From positions 248,001-312,000 of the forward strand of contig NZ_JAGSNF010000001.1 in NCBI RefSeq assembly GCF_018139485.1: a stretch of DNA of 64,000 bases. Direction: 5' to 3'. The notes under the pieces are model-generated. The model was given only the letters and a program-made list of their open reading frames with translations, was not told the DNA's origin and did no database searches. Of this stretch, positions 33,497 through 42,480 are shown one piece after another; the stretch's first letter is position 1; each line of letters begins with the position of its first letter. The DNA comes from Phycicoccus avicenniae. Its GTDB lineage: Bacteria; Actinomycetota; Actinomycetes; Actinomycetales; Dermatophilaceae. The translations under genes and the position numbers were made by a program.

Positions 33497-34930
33497 GTGA
33501 CCCTCAGGCTGTTCGACTCCCTGTCCCGCGAGCTGCGTGACTTCGTCCCCGTCGTGCCCGGCAAGGCGGGGATCTACATCTGCGGGCTCACGACCCAGGC
33601 GCCGCCGCACATCGGGCACGTCCGCTTCGCCGTCGCCTTCGACGTGCTGCGCCGCTGGCTCGAACGGGGGCACGGCTACGACGTCACGCTCATCCGCAAC
33701 GTCACCGACATCGACGACAAGATCCTCACGCGGTCGGCCGACGCCGGCGAGCCGTGGTTCGCGCTGAGCTACCGCAACGAGACCGAGACGGCCGATGCCC
33801 TGGAGTCCCTCGGGGTGTTGCCGCCGACCTACGAACCGCGCGCCACCGGGCACGTCCCGGAGATGGTCGAGCTCATGCAGACCCTCGTCGACGCCGGGCA
33901 CGCCTACCCGGCCGACGACGGGTCGGGCGACGTCTACTTCGACGTCCGCTCCTGGCCCGCGTACGGCGAGCTGACGCACCAGCGCGTCGAGGACATGGCC
34001 GAGGCCGAGGACGCCGACCCGCGGGGCAAGCGCGACCCGCGCGACTTCGCCCTGTGGAAGGGCCGCAAGGCCGAGGAGCCGCTCACCGCGTCCTGGCCGA
34101 CGCCGTACGGACGCGGCCGCCCCGGCTGGCACCTCGAGTGCTCGGCGATGGCCCGCAAGTACCTCGGCGACGCCTTCGACATCCACGGCGGCGGGGTCGA
34201 CCTGCGCTTCCCGCACCACGAGAACGAGGTCGCCCAGTCCCGGGCGGCGGGGCTCGGCTTCGCCGGGTACTGGCTGCACAACGCGTGGGTGACGACCGGC
34301 GGCGAGAAGATGAGCAAGTCGCTCGGCAACTCGCTGCGGGTCAGCGAGGTCGTCAAGGCCCACCGCCCGCTCGCCGTCCGCTACTACCTCACGGCCGCGC
34401 ACTACCGGTCGACGATCGAGTACCACGAGGGCTCGATCGAGGAGGCCGGTACCGCCGTCGAGCGGGTCGAGGGGTTCCTGCGGCGCGCGCTGCCCGGCGT
34501 CGAGTCGCTCCTGCCGGACGGGTCCGCCGACCTGCCCGCGGACTTCCGCGAGGCGATGGACGACGACCTCGGCGTCTCGGACGCGCTCGCCGCGATCCAC
34601 CAGGCCGTGCGCGCGGGAAACACCGCGCTCGACGACGGGGACGTCGAGGACGCCCGCACCGTCGCCCACCAGGTCGTCGCGATGACGGACGTGCTCGGCG
34701 TCAACCCGCTCGACCCGGTGTGGATGGAGGACGAGACCGGCGGGGCCGACGCCGCGACGGCCCTGGACGCCCTCGTCAAGGAGCGGATCACCGCCCGGTC
34801 CGCGGCCCGCGCCGCCCGCGACTACGATACCGCCGACGCCATCCGGGACGAGCTGGCGGCCGCCGGCATCGCCCTCGAGGACACCGCCGCGGGGGCCCGC
34901 TGGACCCTCGCCCGACCGAAGGGCGACTGA
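33497..34930 (+). CDS. cysS: Cysteinyl-tRNA synthetase
   Basis: 477 residues. Zinc ligand Cys29, the HIGH motif (38-41, PPHIGHVRF), second zinc region [13 protein letters not shown] and HHENEVAQS, and KMSKS at 271-275 are present. The residues after Cys29 read CGLTT rather than the commoner CGPTV, a mild variation. It is distinct from the mycothiol enzyme MshC, which shares the fold but is shorter and lacks the C-terminal region seen here ([21 protein letters not shown]). rlmB follows after one base. Confidence 0.95.
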   Translation: MTLRLFDSLSRELRDFVPVVPGKAGIYICGLTTQAPPHIGHVRFAVAFDVLRRWLERGHGYDVTLIRNVTDIDDKILTRSADAGEPWFALSYRNETETADALESLGVLPPTYEPRATGHVPEMVELMQTLVDAGHAYPADDGSGDVYFDVRSWPAYGELTHQRVEDMAEAEDADPRGKRDPRDFALWKGRKAEEPLTASWPTPYGRGRPGWHLECSAMARKYLGDAFDIHGGGVDLRFPHHENEVAQSRAAGLGFAGYWLHNAWVTTGGEKMSKSLGNSLRVSEVVKAHRPLAVRYYLTAAHYRSTIEYHEGSIEEAGTAVERVEGFLRRALPGVESLLPDGSADLPADFREAMDDDLGVSDALAAIHQAVRAGNTALDDGDVEDARTVAHQVVAMTDVLGVNPLDPVWMEDETGGADAATALDALVKERITARSAARAARDYDTADAIRDELAAAGIALEDTAAGARWTLARPKGD

Positions 34931-34931
34931 C

Positions 34932-35873
34932 GTGGCCGGGAACAGCGCACGCCGTGGAGCGGTCCGCAAGGGCGGCAAGAAGGGCCCGCAGGTCGGCTCG
35001 GGCGGGCAGCGCCGCAAGCAGCTCGAGGGCAAGGGCCCGACGCCCAAGGCCGCCGACCGCCCGAACCACAAGGCGCACCGGTCGGCGAAGTCCGCCGCCA
35101 AGCGCACCCCGTCGCGTTCGGCGAAGAAGCGGGGCGCCACCTCCAGCGAGGTCGTCGCCGGCCGCAACGCCGTCGTCGAGGCGCTGCGCGCCGAGGTGCC
35201 GGTCACGACGATGTACGTCGCCGGACGCATCGACGCCGACGACCGGGTCCGCGAGGCGCTGACGATCGCCACGCAGCGCGGCATCCCCGTCCTCGAGACC
35301 CCCCGCGGCGAGCTCGACCGGCTCACCGACGACGCGGTCCACCAGGGCCTCGCCGTGCAGGTGCCGCCCTACGAGTACGCCCACCCGCGCGACCTGTCGC
35401 ACCAGGAGCTGCCGGGCGTCCCGCTCGTCGTCGCGCTCGACGGGATCACCGACCCCCGCAACCTCGGAGCGATCGTCCGCTCCACGGCGGCGTTCGGGGG
35501 CCACGGCGTCGTCGTGCCCGCCCGTCGCTCGGCCGGGATGACGGCGAGCGCGTGGAAGACGAGCGCCGGGGCCGCCGCCCGCATCCCGGTCGCCCAGGCG
35601 GCCAACCTCACCCGGGCCCTCGAGGACTTCCGTAAGGAGGGCTTCTTCGTCATCGGCCTCGACATGGACGGCGACGTCGACCTGCCCGACCTCGACCTCG
35701 CCTCGGAGCCCCTCGTCGTCGTCGTCGGCTCGGAGGGCAAGGGCCTGTCCCGGCTCGTCCGCGAGACGTGCGACCAGATCGTCTCGGTCCCGATGAGCTC
35801 GGCCGTCGAGTCCCTCAACGCGGGCATCGCGACCGGCGTCACCCTCTACGAGATCGCCCGCCGCCGTCGCTGA
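34932..35873 (+). CDS. rlmB: 23S rRNA (guanosine-2'-O)-methyltransferase RlmB (TrmH family)
   Basis: 313 residues. A ~70-residue Lys/Arg-rich disordered N-terminal extension ([16 protein letters not shown] and similar), then the L30e-like substrate domain (about 75-150) and the SPOUT domain with its three motifs: [34 protein letters not shown] and [13 protein letters not shown]. It methylates G2251 of 23S rRNA. The cysS-rlmB pairing is standard in actinobacteria. Followed by a hairpin terminator. Confidence 0.93.
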   Translation: MAGNSARRGAVRKGGKKGPQVGSGGQRRKQLEGKGPTPKAADRPNHKAHRSAKSAAKRTPSRSAKKRGATSSEVVAGRNAVVEALRAEVPVTTMYVAGRIDADDRVREALTIATQRGIPVLETPRGELDRLTDDAVHQGLAVQVPPYEYAHPRDLSHQELPGVPLVVALDGITDPRNLGAIVRSTAAFGGHGVVVPARRSAGMTASAWKTSAGAAARIPVAQAANLTRALEDFRKEGFFVIGLDMDGDVDLPDLDLASEPLVVVVGSEGKGLSRLVRETCDQIVSVPMSSAVESLNAGIATGVTLYEIARRRR

Positions 35874-35888
35874 CGGCGGGTCGCCGCG

Positions 35889-35910
35889 CACCGGGGAGAC
35901 CTCCCCGGTG
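35889..35910 (+). terminator. Hairpin terminator of cysS-rlmB
   Basis: CACCGGGGAG / CTCCCCGGTG, self-complementary over 10 bp with a tight turn, 16 bases after the rlmB stop. Confidence 0.65.
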
Positions 35911-36031
35911 ACCGACCGGCGGAATGTGGCGTGGTCCCGGGACTCCTGAGGGATCGCTGTGGGAGGATCGGCGCCGCCGGGAGGACCCGGCAGGGGGCGT
36001 GAGCCCTCCACCGACGTGAAAGAGGGAGACC

Positions 36032-36397
36032 ATGTCCGACTACGGTTCGACGCCCCCGCCGCCGCCCGGTGGCGGCGACGGCGGCTACGCAGCGCCCCCG
36101 CCCGCCGGCGGCGGGATGGGTGGCGGGGCCACCGACCACCCCAAGGGGATCACGGTGCTCGTGCTCGGCATCCTCTCGATCGTCTGCTGCTCCCCGCTCG
36201 GCATCGTCGCCTTCATCATGGGCAACAACGCCCTCAAGGAGATCGACGCCAACCCCAGCGCGTACAGCAACCGCCAGATCGTCCAGATCGGCCGCATCCT
36301 CGGCATCATCGGCATCGTGCTGCTCGTCCTGAGCCTCATCTGGGTGCTCTTCCTCGGCGGCCTCACCGCGATCTCGGGGTCCACGACCTCCCCGTGA
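36032..36397 (+). CDS. DUF4190 family small membrane protein
   Basis: 121 residues: a Pro/Gly-rich N-terminus (STPPPPPGGGDGG) of about 37 residues, then two membrane helices (ITVLVLGILSIVCCSPLGIVAFIMG and a second near 90-112) separated by a polar loop NALKEIDANPSAYSN. This is the usual DUF4190/interferon-induced-transmembrane-like layout; function unknown. Ribosome-binding site GAGGGAGA. Overlaps the next gene by 4 bases. Confidence 0.82.
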   Translation: MSDYGSTPPPPPGGGDGGYAAPPPAGGGMGGGATDHPKGITVLVLGILSIVCCSPLGIVAFIMGNNALKEIDANPSAYSNRQIVQIGRILGIIGIVLLVLSLIWVLFLGGLTAISGSTTSP

Positions 36398-36843
36398 CGT
36401 CCGTGACGCAGGCGCGGGAGGCGGCGCGCACCGAGGACACCTCGTCCCGGTGGCGCCGCCTCCTGCTGCCCGCGGGGGTCGCGGGCGTCGTCGCCGCCGG
36501 GACGGCCTACGTCGCGGCGGTCGACCCGAACGACCCCGGTCACTACCCGCTGTGCCCGACGTTCGCGCTCGCCGGGATCTACTGCCCCGGGTGCGGGATG
36601 CTGCGGGCCACCCACGAGCTGACCCAGGGGGACCTCGTCGGAGCCACGGCGATGAACCCGCTGGCCGTCCCGATGTACGTCGGTCTCGTCGTGCTCTTCG
36701 TCGCGTGGGTGCTCGCGCGCTGGCGCGGGCGCAGCCTGCGCTGGGACCCCCCGACGTGGATGCCGGCCGCCCTCGCGGTCGCCTTCGTCGCGTTCACGAT
36801 CGCCCGGAACGTGCCGGGCTGGACGCTGCTCGCCCCGGCGTGA
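36394..36843 (+). CDS. DUF2752 family membrane protein
   Basis: 149 residues with three to four hydrophobic segments. The family signature CPTFALAGIYCPGCGMLRA near 60-78 is present with its three Cys. DUF2752 proteins are small membrane proteins found in many phyla with no known function. GTG 36394 overlaps the DUF4190 stop (GTGA); GTG 36403 is an alternative. Probably cotranscribed with the DUF4190 gene. Confidence 0.82.
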   Translation: MTSVTQAREAARTEDTSSRWRRLLLPAGVAGVVAAGTAYVAAVDPNDPGHYPLCPTFALAGIYCPGCGMLRATHELTQGDLVGATAMNPLAVPMYVGLVVLFVAWVLARWRGRSLRWDPPTWMPAALAVAFVAFTIARNVPGWTLLAPA

Positions 36844-36859
36844 GCACCCGGTCGGCTGC

Positions 36860-37510
36860 TCAGCGGCGGACCTCGATGACCGCCGACGTCACCACCTTGT
36901 CGTGCACCGTCTGCCGGTCGGGGTCCCACAGCATCCACAGGCTCGACAGGTAGACGACCTGGTTGACGAGCCCGCTCACGAGCTCGCGCAGGAAGCAGCG
37001 GCCGGGCCCGATGGGTACCCCCGTCACGGCGTCGATGAGCACGATGCCCTGCCACGACTTGCCGACGCTCTGGCCCGTCGAGCCCATCCGGAAGACCCGG
37101 TTCCACAGCAGGATCGCGAACATCGCCGCGTACGACAGCAGGATGACGCCGAAGGCGCCGGAGGCCAGCACCGCGACGACCCCTGCGCCCGAGCCCGGGT
37201 CCGACGCGGACACGGCGCCCGCGACCGACCCCGCCATCATCATCGCGAACCCGGCGAACACGCCGAGGAGCGGCACGAGGACGAGGAGGGTGTCGACGAG
37301 GTAGGCGAGGAAGCGCTTCTCGAAGGTCGCCACCCGGCCGAAGTGCGTCTCGACGTAGCCGATCGTGCCGGGGGCCGCCGACGGGTACCCGGGGGCGGGG
37401 ACGACGGCGTGCCCGCCGTAGGGGTTCGTGGGCGGGCCTGCGGGCGCCGGTCCCGGGGCGGCCGGACCACCCGACGGGTGCTGCGGCGGCGGGTACGGCT
37501 GGTCGGTCAC
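36860..37510 (-). CDS. RDD family membrane protein
   Basis: 216 residues. A Pro-rich cytoplasmic N-terminus (PYPPPQHPSGGPAAPG, about 50 residues) precedes the RDD domain, starting at FEKRFLAYLVDTLLVLVPLLG with the Arg and Asp pair that names the family, then further membrane segments and SVGKSWQGIVLIDAVTG. Role unknown; some members act in sodium or proton exchange. GTG start at 37510. Same strand as the DUF4032 gene. Confidence 0.85.
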   Translation of the reverse strand: MTDQPYPPPQHPSGGPAAPGPAPAGPPTNPYGGHAVVPAPGYPSAAPGTIGYVETHFGRVATFEKRFLAYLVDTLLVLVPLLGVFAGFAMMMAGSVAGAVSASDPGSGAGVVAVLASGAFGVILLSYAAMFAILLWNRVFRMGSTGQSVGKSWQGIVLIDAVTGVPIGPGRCFLRELVSGLVNQVVYLSSLWMLWDPDRQTVHDKVVTSAVIEVRR

Positions 37511-37546
37511 GGGGTCCCCCTGGGCGCTCGTCGGTGCGCTCGCAGC

Positions 37547-38794
37547 CTAGGCGTTCCGGTCGGCGATGACCGGCAGCTCCTCGGTGTCGACCCCGAGGAC
37601 GGCGCGCTCGTCCGGCTTGCCCGGCAGCACCTTCGCGACGTAGTCGGCGAGGGCGTCGGTGATCGGGACGTCGTGCCGGGCGCGCTCGGCCATGTACCAC
37701 CGGTGCTCGAGCACCTCGTGGAAGACCTCGGCCGGCTCGAGCTTGGCGAGCAGCGACGCCGGCACCCCGCGGGTCACCGGCTCGTAGACCCGGGCGAGCC
37801 AGTCGTGGGCGACGATCTCCTCGTCCTCGCCCTGGCGGCCCGTCGCGGCGGAGAAGACCTCGAGGTCGTTGAGCAGCCGCCGCGCCTGGTTCTCGCGCAC
37901 GTCGAGACCGGTGAGCCGCAGCAGCCGCCGGGAGTGGTGCCCGGAGTCGACGACCTTCGGCTGGATCCGGATCGTCGTCCCGTCGAAGTCGGTCGTGATC
38001 TCGAGCTCGTCGACGTCGAAGCCCATCTTGTTCAGCCGTCGGATGCGGTCGTCGACGCGCCAGCGCTCGGTCTCGACGATGTGCTCCTCGGCGGTGAGCT
38101 CGGCCCACAGCTCGCGGTAGCGGGTCATGATCCGCTCGCTCACCTCGATGGGGTCGCGCTCCTCCTGGAGCAGCCCGCCGGCCTCGAGGTCCATCAGCTC
38201 GCCGGCGATGTTGACCCGGGCAATGTCGAGGTCGTGCTCACGCTGGCCGTCGCTGAGCCGGTTGCGCAGCTCGCCGGTCTCGGCGTCGACGAGGTAGGCG
38301 GCGAAGGAGCCGGCGTCGCGTCGGAAGAGGGTGTTCGACAGCGACACGTCGCCCCACCAGAACCCGGTGAGGTGCAGCCGGACGAGGAGGACGGCGAGGG
38401 CGTCGATGAGCCGGGTGGCCGTGCCCTTGCGCAGCGACTGGCTGTACAGGGCCCGGTAGGGGAGGGAGAACTGGAGGTGCCGGGTGACGAGGCAGGCGTC
38501 GAGCGGCTCGCCGTCGACCCCGACGCGTCCGCTGACGACGGCGAACGGCTCGACGGTCGGCAGGTGCAGGCGCCGCAGGTCGCGCAGCATCTCGTACTCG
38601 CGGCGGGCGATGTCGTCCTTGATCTCCTTGATGGCGAGCACCCGTCCGGAGAGGCGGACGAACCGGACGACGTGCCGGGAGATGCCGCGGGGGAGCGCGG
38701 CGAGGATGTCCTCGGGCCAGTCCTCGAGCGGGGTGCGCCAGGGCAGGTCGAGGAGTGCCGGGTCGGGCCGGGCGGCGGTGAGCTCGAGGGCCAT
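37547..38794 (-). CDS. DUF4032 kinase-like protein
   Basis: 415 residues. A kinase-like fold: VLAIKEIKDDIARREYEML has a Lys in beta3 position and a Glu helix, HLTGFWWGDVSLSNTLF is the catalytic-loop equivalent (GD...N) and YLVDAETGEL the metal-binding Asp segment. The C-terminal ~200 residues are DUF4032-specific (IVAHDWLARVYEPV, EVFHEVLEHRWYMAERA). Substrate unknown. An open frame continues 31 codons upstream through a Thr-Pro repeat; I prefer the ATG at 38794 because the conserved sequence starts there. Confidence 0.8.
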   Translation of the reverse strand: MALELTAARPDPALLDLPWRTPLEDWPEDILAALPRGISRHVVRFVRLSGRVLAIKEIKDDIARREYEMLRDLRRLHLPTVEPFAVVSGRVGVDGEPLDACLVTRHLQFSLPYRALYSQSLRKGTATRLIDALAVLLVRLHLTGFWWGDVSLSNTLFRRDAGSFAAYLVDAETGELRNRLSDGQREHDLDIARVNIAGELMDLEAGGLLQEERDPIEVSERIMTRYRELWAELTAEEHIVETERWRVDDRIRRLNKMGFDVDELEITTDFDGTTIRIQPKVVDSGHHSRRLLRLTGLDVRENQARRLLNDLEVFSAATGRQGEDEEIVAHDWLARVYEPVTRGVPASLLAKLEPAEVFHEVLEHRWYMAERARHDVPITDALADYVAKVLPGKPDERAVLGVDTEELPVIADRNA

Positions 38795-38804
38795 CGGTCG
38801 TCCT

Positions 38805-38846
38805 GGGGTCGGGGTCGGGGTCGGGGTGGGAGTGGGGGTCGGGGTC
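38805..38846. repeat. Hexanucleotide tandem repeat (7 units of GGGGTC-type)
   Basis: Seven 6-bp units, five exact GGGGTC and two variants (GGGGTG, GGAGTG), end 10 bases upstream of the DUF4032 start. If translated they encode Thr-Pro repeats. Unit changes would not shift the frame but would change leader length or promoter spacing. Confidence 0.8.
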
Positions 38847-38908
38847 GACGGTGGGGTGGGCGGTGCGGAGCTCTTCGGCGCCCGCACGGGGGCGGGGTGG
38901 TGACAGGG

Positions 38909-38943
38909 CGACGCCCCGGACGAGTGGCTCGTCCGGGGCGTCG
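38909..38943 (-). terminator. Strong hairpin terminator of the sugar ABC ATPase gene
   Basis: A perfect 16-bp stem (CGACGCCCCGGACGAG / CTCGTCCGGGGCGTCG) with a 3-nt loop, 27 bases downstream of the stop at 38970. Confidence 0.8.
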
Positions 38944-38969
38944 TCGCTGCGGGCGAGTCGGCCGACGCG

Positions 38970-40070
<1,101 letters not shown>

Positions 40071-40268
40071 GGGCGTCGTTGCCTTTCCTTCACCGGCAGG
40101 AACGTGCCGGACGATCCGAGTAAAGGTGGTGCTCCCGCGGGCGTCGGTGCCCGTGGTGCCCGCCAGTATGCCAGCCGCAGGGCCCCGGAGGCAGGGTCGT
40201 CCCGCGCCGGCGGCGTCCCGCGCCTGGCGGCGGCCGGCGCATCTCTGGCGTGTCCCGCCGCGGACCCC

Positions 40269-40274
40269 TACCGT
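40269..40274 (+). promoter_or_regulatory. -10 box of the CBS-domain gene
   Basis: TACCGT, 6 nt before ATG 40281; leaderless. Confidence 0.5.
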
Positions 40275-40280
40275 TGGGCC

Positions 40281-40709
40281 ATGAAGATCGCGGACGTGGT
40301 CAAGCGCAAGGGTGGGGACGTCGTCACGGTGCGTCCCGACGCCACCGTCTCCGAGCTGCTGGCACTGCTCGCCGAGCACCGGATCGGCGCCGTCGTCGCG
40401 AGCGAGGACGGCACGGCGGTCGCCGGCATCGTCAGCGAGCGGGACGTCGTGCGGCACCTGCACACCGCCGGGGCGGGCCTGCTCGACGCCCCGGTCGCCG
40501 ACATCATGACGACGTCGGTCCACACGAGCCACCCGGACGAGTCCCTCGAGGACCTCGCGACGCAGATGACCGAGCGCCGCATCCGGCACGTCCCCGTCGT
40601 CGTCGACGGCGCCCTCCAGGCGATCGTGTCGATCGGGGACATCGTGAAGTTCCGGATCGACACCCTCCAGGCCGAGCGCGACCAGCTGCGCGACTACATC
40701 TCCCAGTGA
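40281..40709 (+). CDS. CBS domain pair protein
   Basis: 142 residues consisting of two CBS motifs (about 10-60 and 75-130): VVTVRPDATVSELLALLAEH with GIVSERDVVRHL, then TSHPDESLEDLATQMTERR with AIVSIGDIVKF. Such stand-alone pairs bind adenine nucleotides and regulate partner proteins. The partner is unknown. A hairpin follows before the Ser/Thr kinase gene, so the two are probably separate transcripts. Confidence 0.88.
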   Translation: MKIADVVKRKGGDVVTVRPDATVSELLALLAEHRIGAVVASEDGTAVAGIVSERDVVRHLHTAGAGLLDAPVADIMTTSVHTSHPDESLEDLATQMTERRIRHVPVVVDGALQAIVSIGDIVKFRIDTLQAERDQLRDYISQ

Positions 40710-40740
40710 CGTCCCGCCTTTCCCGATGACTTCCTGAGGA

Positions 40741-40780
40741 CGGGCGCGACACCCCGGGAGCACCGCCCGGGGTCCGCCCG
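40741..40780 (+). terminator. Hairpin terminator after the CBS gene
   Basis: ACCCCGGG / CCCGGGGT (8 bp, 7-nt loop) with an additional outer pairing CGGGC / GCCCG. It ends 7 bases before the -10 box of the kinase gene. Confidence 0.6.
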
Positions 40781-40787
40781 TTGCCCC

Positions 40788-40793
40788 TACCGT
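40788..40793 (+). promoter_or_regulatory. -10 box of the Ser/Thr kinase gene
   Basis: TACCGT, 7 nt before ATG 40801; leaderless. Confidence 0.5.
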
Positions 40794-40800
40794 GGATGTC

Positions 40801-42480
40801 ATGACCGCGGACGCCGTCGACGGGCACCGGCCCGAGACCCCGCCCGGCGCGCAGGATACGCGCCGGCTCGGGCGCTACCGGCTGGTCCAACGGCTCGGCG
40901 AGGGCGGGATGGGCGTGGTCCACCTCGGGCTCGACGACCACGGCCGCGCCGTCGCCGTGAAGATGCTGCGCTCGCACGTCGCCCACGACCCCGACGCCCG
41001 CGCCCGGCTGGCCCGCGAGGTCGACACCCTGAGCCGGATCCGCAGCCCGCGGGTGGCCCCGGTCGTCGACGCCGACGTCGACGGCGAGACCCCGTACGTC
41101 GTGACCCGCTACGTCGACGGCCCGGCCCTGGACGCCCTCGTCGAGGAGCGCGGTCCGCTCGACCCCGGCGCACTGCACCGGGTGTCCGCCGGGCTCGCCG
41201 AGGCCCTCGACGCCATCCACTCGGCGGGCGTCGTCCACCGCGACGTCAAGCCCGGAAACGTCCTCCTCGTGGGCGGCGATCCCGTGCTCATCGACTTCGG
41301 CATCGCCCACGCCGTCGACGACGTCCGGCTCACCTCGGCGGGGCTCGTCATGGGGACGCCGGGCTACCTCGCCCCGGAGGTCGTCTCCGGTGAGGACGTC
41401 ACCCCGGCGACCGACTGGTGGGGGTGGGCGGCGACGACGGCCTTCGCCGCCTCCGGCAGCCCGCCGTTCGGGCGCGGCCAGATGAACGCCGTCCTCGCGC
41501 GGGTCGCCTCCGGCGAGCCCGACCTCGTCGCCGTCGACCCGCGCATCGAGCCCCTGCTCTACGCGGCGCTCTCGCCGTGGCCCGACGAGCGGCCGCACCA
41601 CCACGAGATCGTCCGGGCCCTGGAGACCTACGCCCACGGACAGCCCGTCACCGAGGCCATCGAGGTGCGCCGCTCCCGGGACACGGCCGCCGTCGACGCG
41701 GGTGGCCGGACCGCCGTCATGCCTGCGGCCGCGCCCTCGTCGACGTGGGCCGACGAGCACCCGCCGCCCCCGCCGCGCGAGCAGCCGTCCTCGCCCCGTG
41801 AGCAGCTGCCGCCACCGCCGCCCTCCGACGGACGCGGACCCCACGACGACGTCGTCCGGGTCGCCACCGACCCGCGCATCGGCCAGGCGCACCGCAGCGG
41901 GACCCTGCTCGCCCTCCTGGCCCTGCTCGCCGGGGTCACCGCCGCCGCCCCGCTCGTCGGGCTCGCCGGGCTCCTGCTGTGGATGACCCTCGCCCGCACG
42001 TCGGACCGGTCGGTCACCTCGCTCGTCATGCGGCGGCACTCCCACGGCCCGCGTGGCAGCGACATCCCGATGGCGGTCGCCTCCTCGCCGTGGCACCTCG
42101 TCGTCGGGGCCGTCGGGACGGTCGCGACCGCGGCCCTGCCGGTGCTCGTCGGGGTGTGCGCGATGTTCGCCGGGGCGCTCGTCGTCGGCGAGGCGTCCGG
42201 CGGCGGCACGCGTGCCGACGGCGTCGTCCCGCTCCTCGCCGGGGCCGTCTTCACCGCGCTCACCGCCTGGTGGGGGCCCGGCGGGGCGTCGCTGCGCCGG
42301 GGCAGCCGCAGCCTCGTCCGGGGCGCCACGCGCAACCCGACCGTCCGACAGGTGGTCGTCGTGGCGCTGCTCCTGCTCGCGGCTACGCTTCTGGCCGTGA
42401 CCGCGAGCCGTGGCGCGCCCGTCTGGGCGCCACTCCAGCAGGCGCCGGCGTGGGTCGACCAGGTGGTCCCCCAGCTGTGA
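40801..42480 (+). CDS. Membrane-linked eukaryotic-type Ser/Thr protein kinase
   Basis: 559 residues. Kinase domain about 26-285 with LGEGGMGVV (glycine loop), Lys54 (VAVKML), HRDVKPGN (Asp148), DFGIA (Asp165) and APEVVSG, so it should be active. A Pro-rich linker (SSTWADEHPPPPPREQ and similar, about 310-360) leads to four or more hydrophobic segments, e.g. LLALLALLAGVTAAAPLVGLAGLLL. It lacks PASTA repeats or any sensor domain outside the cell, unlike PknB. Its stop overlaps the GTG of a ThrE-type exporter, hinting that kinase and transporter are functionally linked. Confidence 0.9.
   Translation: MTADAVDGHRPETPPGAQDTRRLGRYRLVQRLGEGGMGVVHLGLDDHGRAVAVKMLRSHVAHDPDARARLAREVDTLSRIRSPRVAPVVDADVDGETPYVVTRYVDGPALDALVEERGPLDPGALHRVSAGLAEALDAIHSAGVVHRDVKPGNVLLVGGDPVLIDFGIAHAVDDVRLTSAGLVMGTPGYLAPEVVSGEDVTPATDWWGWAATTAFAASGSPPFGRGQMNAVLARVASGEPDLVAVDPRIEPLLYAALSPWPDERPHHHEIVRALETYAHGQPVTEAIEVRRSRDTAAVDAGGRTAVMPAAAPSSTWADEHPPPPPREQPSSPREQLPPPPPSDGRGPHDDVVRVATDPRIGQAHRSGTLLALLALLAGVTAAAPLVGLAGLLLWMTLARTSDRSVTSLVMRRHSHGPRGSDIPMAVASSPWHLVVGAVGTVATAALPVLVGVCAMFAGALVVGEASGGGTRADGVVPLLAGAVFTALTAWWGPGGASLRRGSRSLVRGATRNPTVRQVVVVALLLLAATLLAVTASRGAPVWAPLQQAPAWVDQVVPQL

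Noticed and set aside
38795-38887. N-terminal extension of the DUF4032 protein through the Thr-Pro repeat
   Set aside because: It is low-complexity sequence from a hexanucleotide repeat, and the conserved protein starts at the ATG at 38794.
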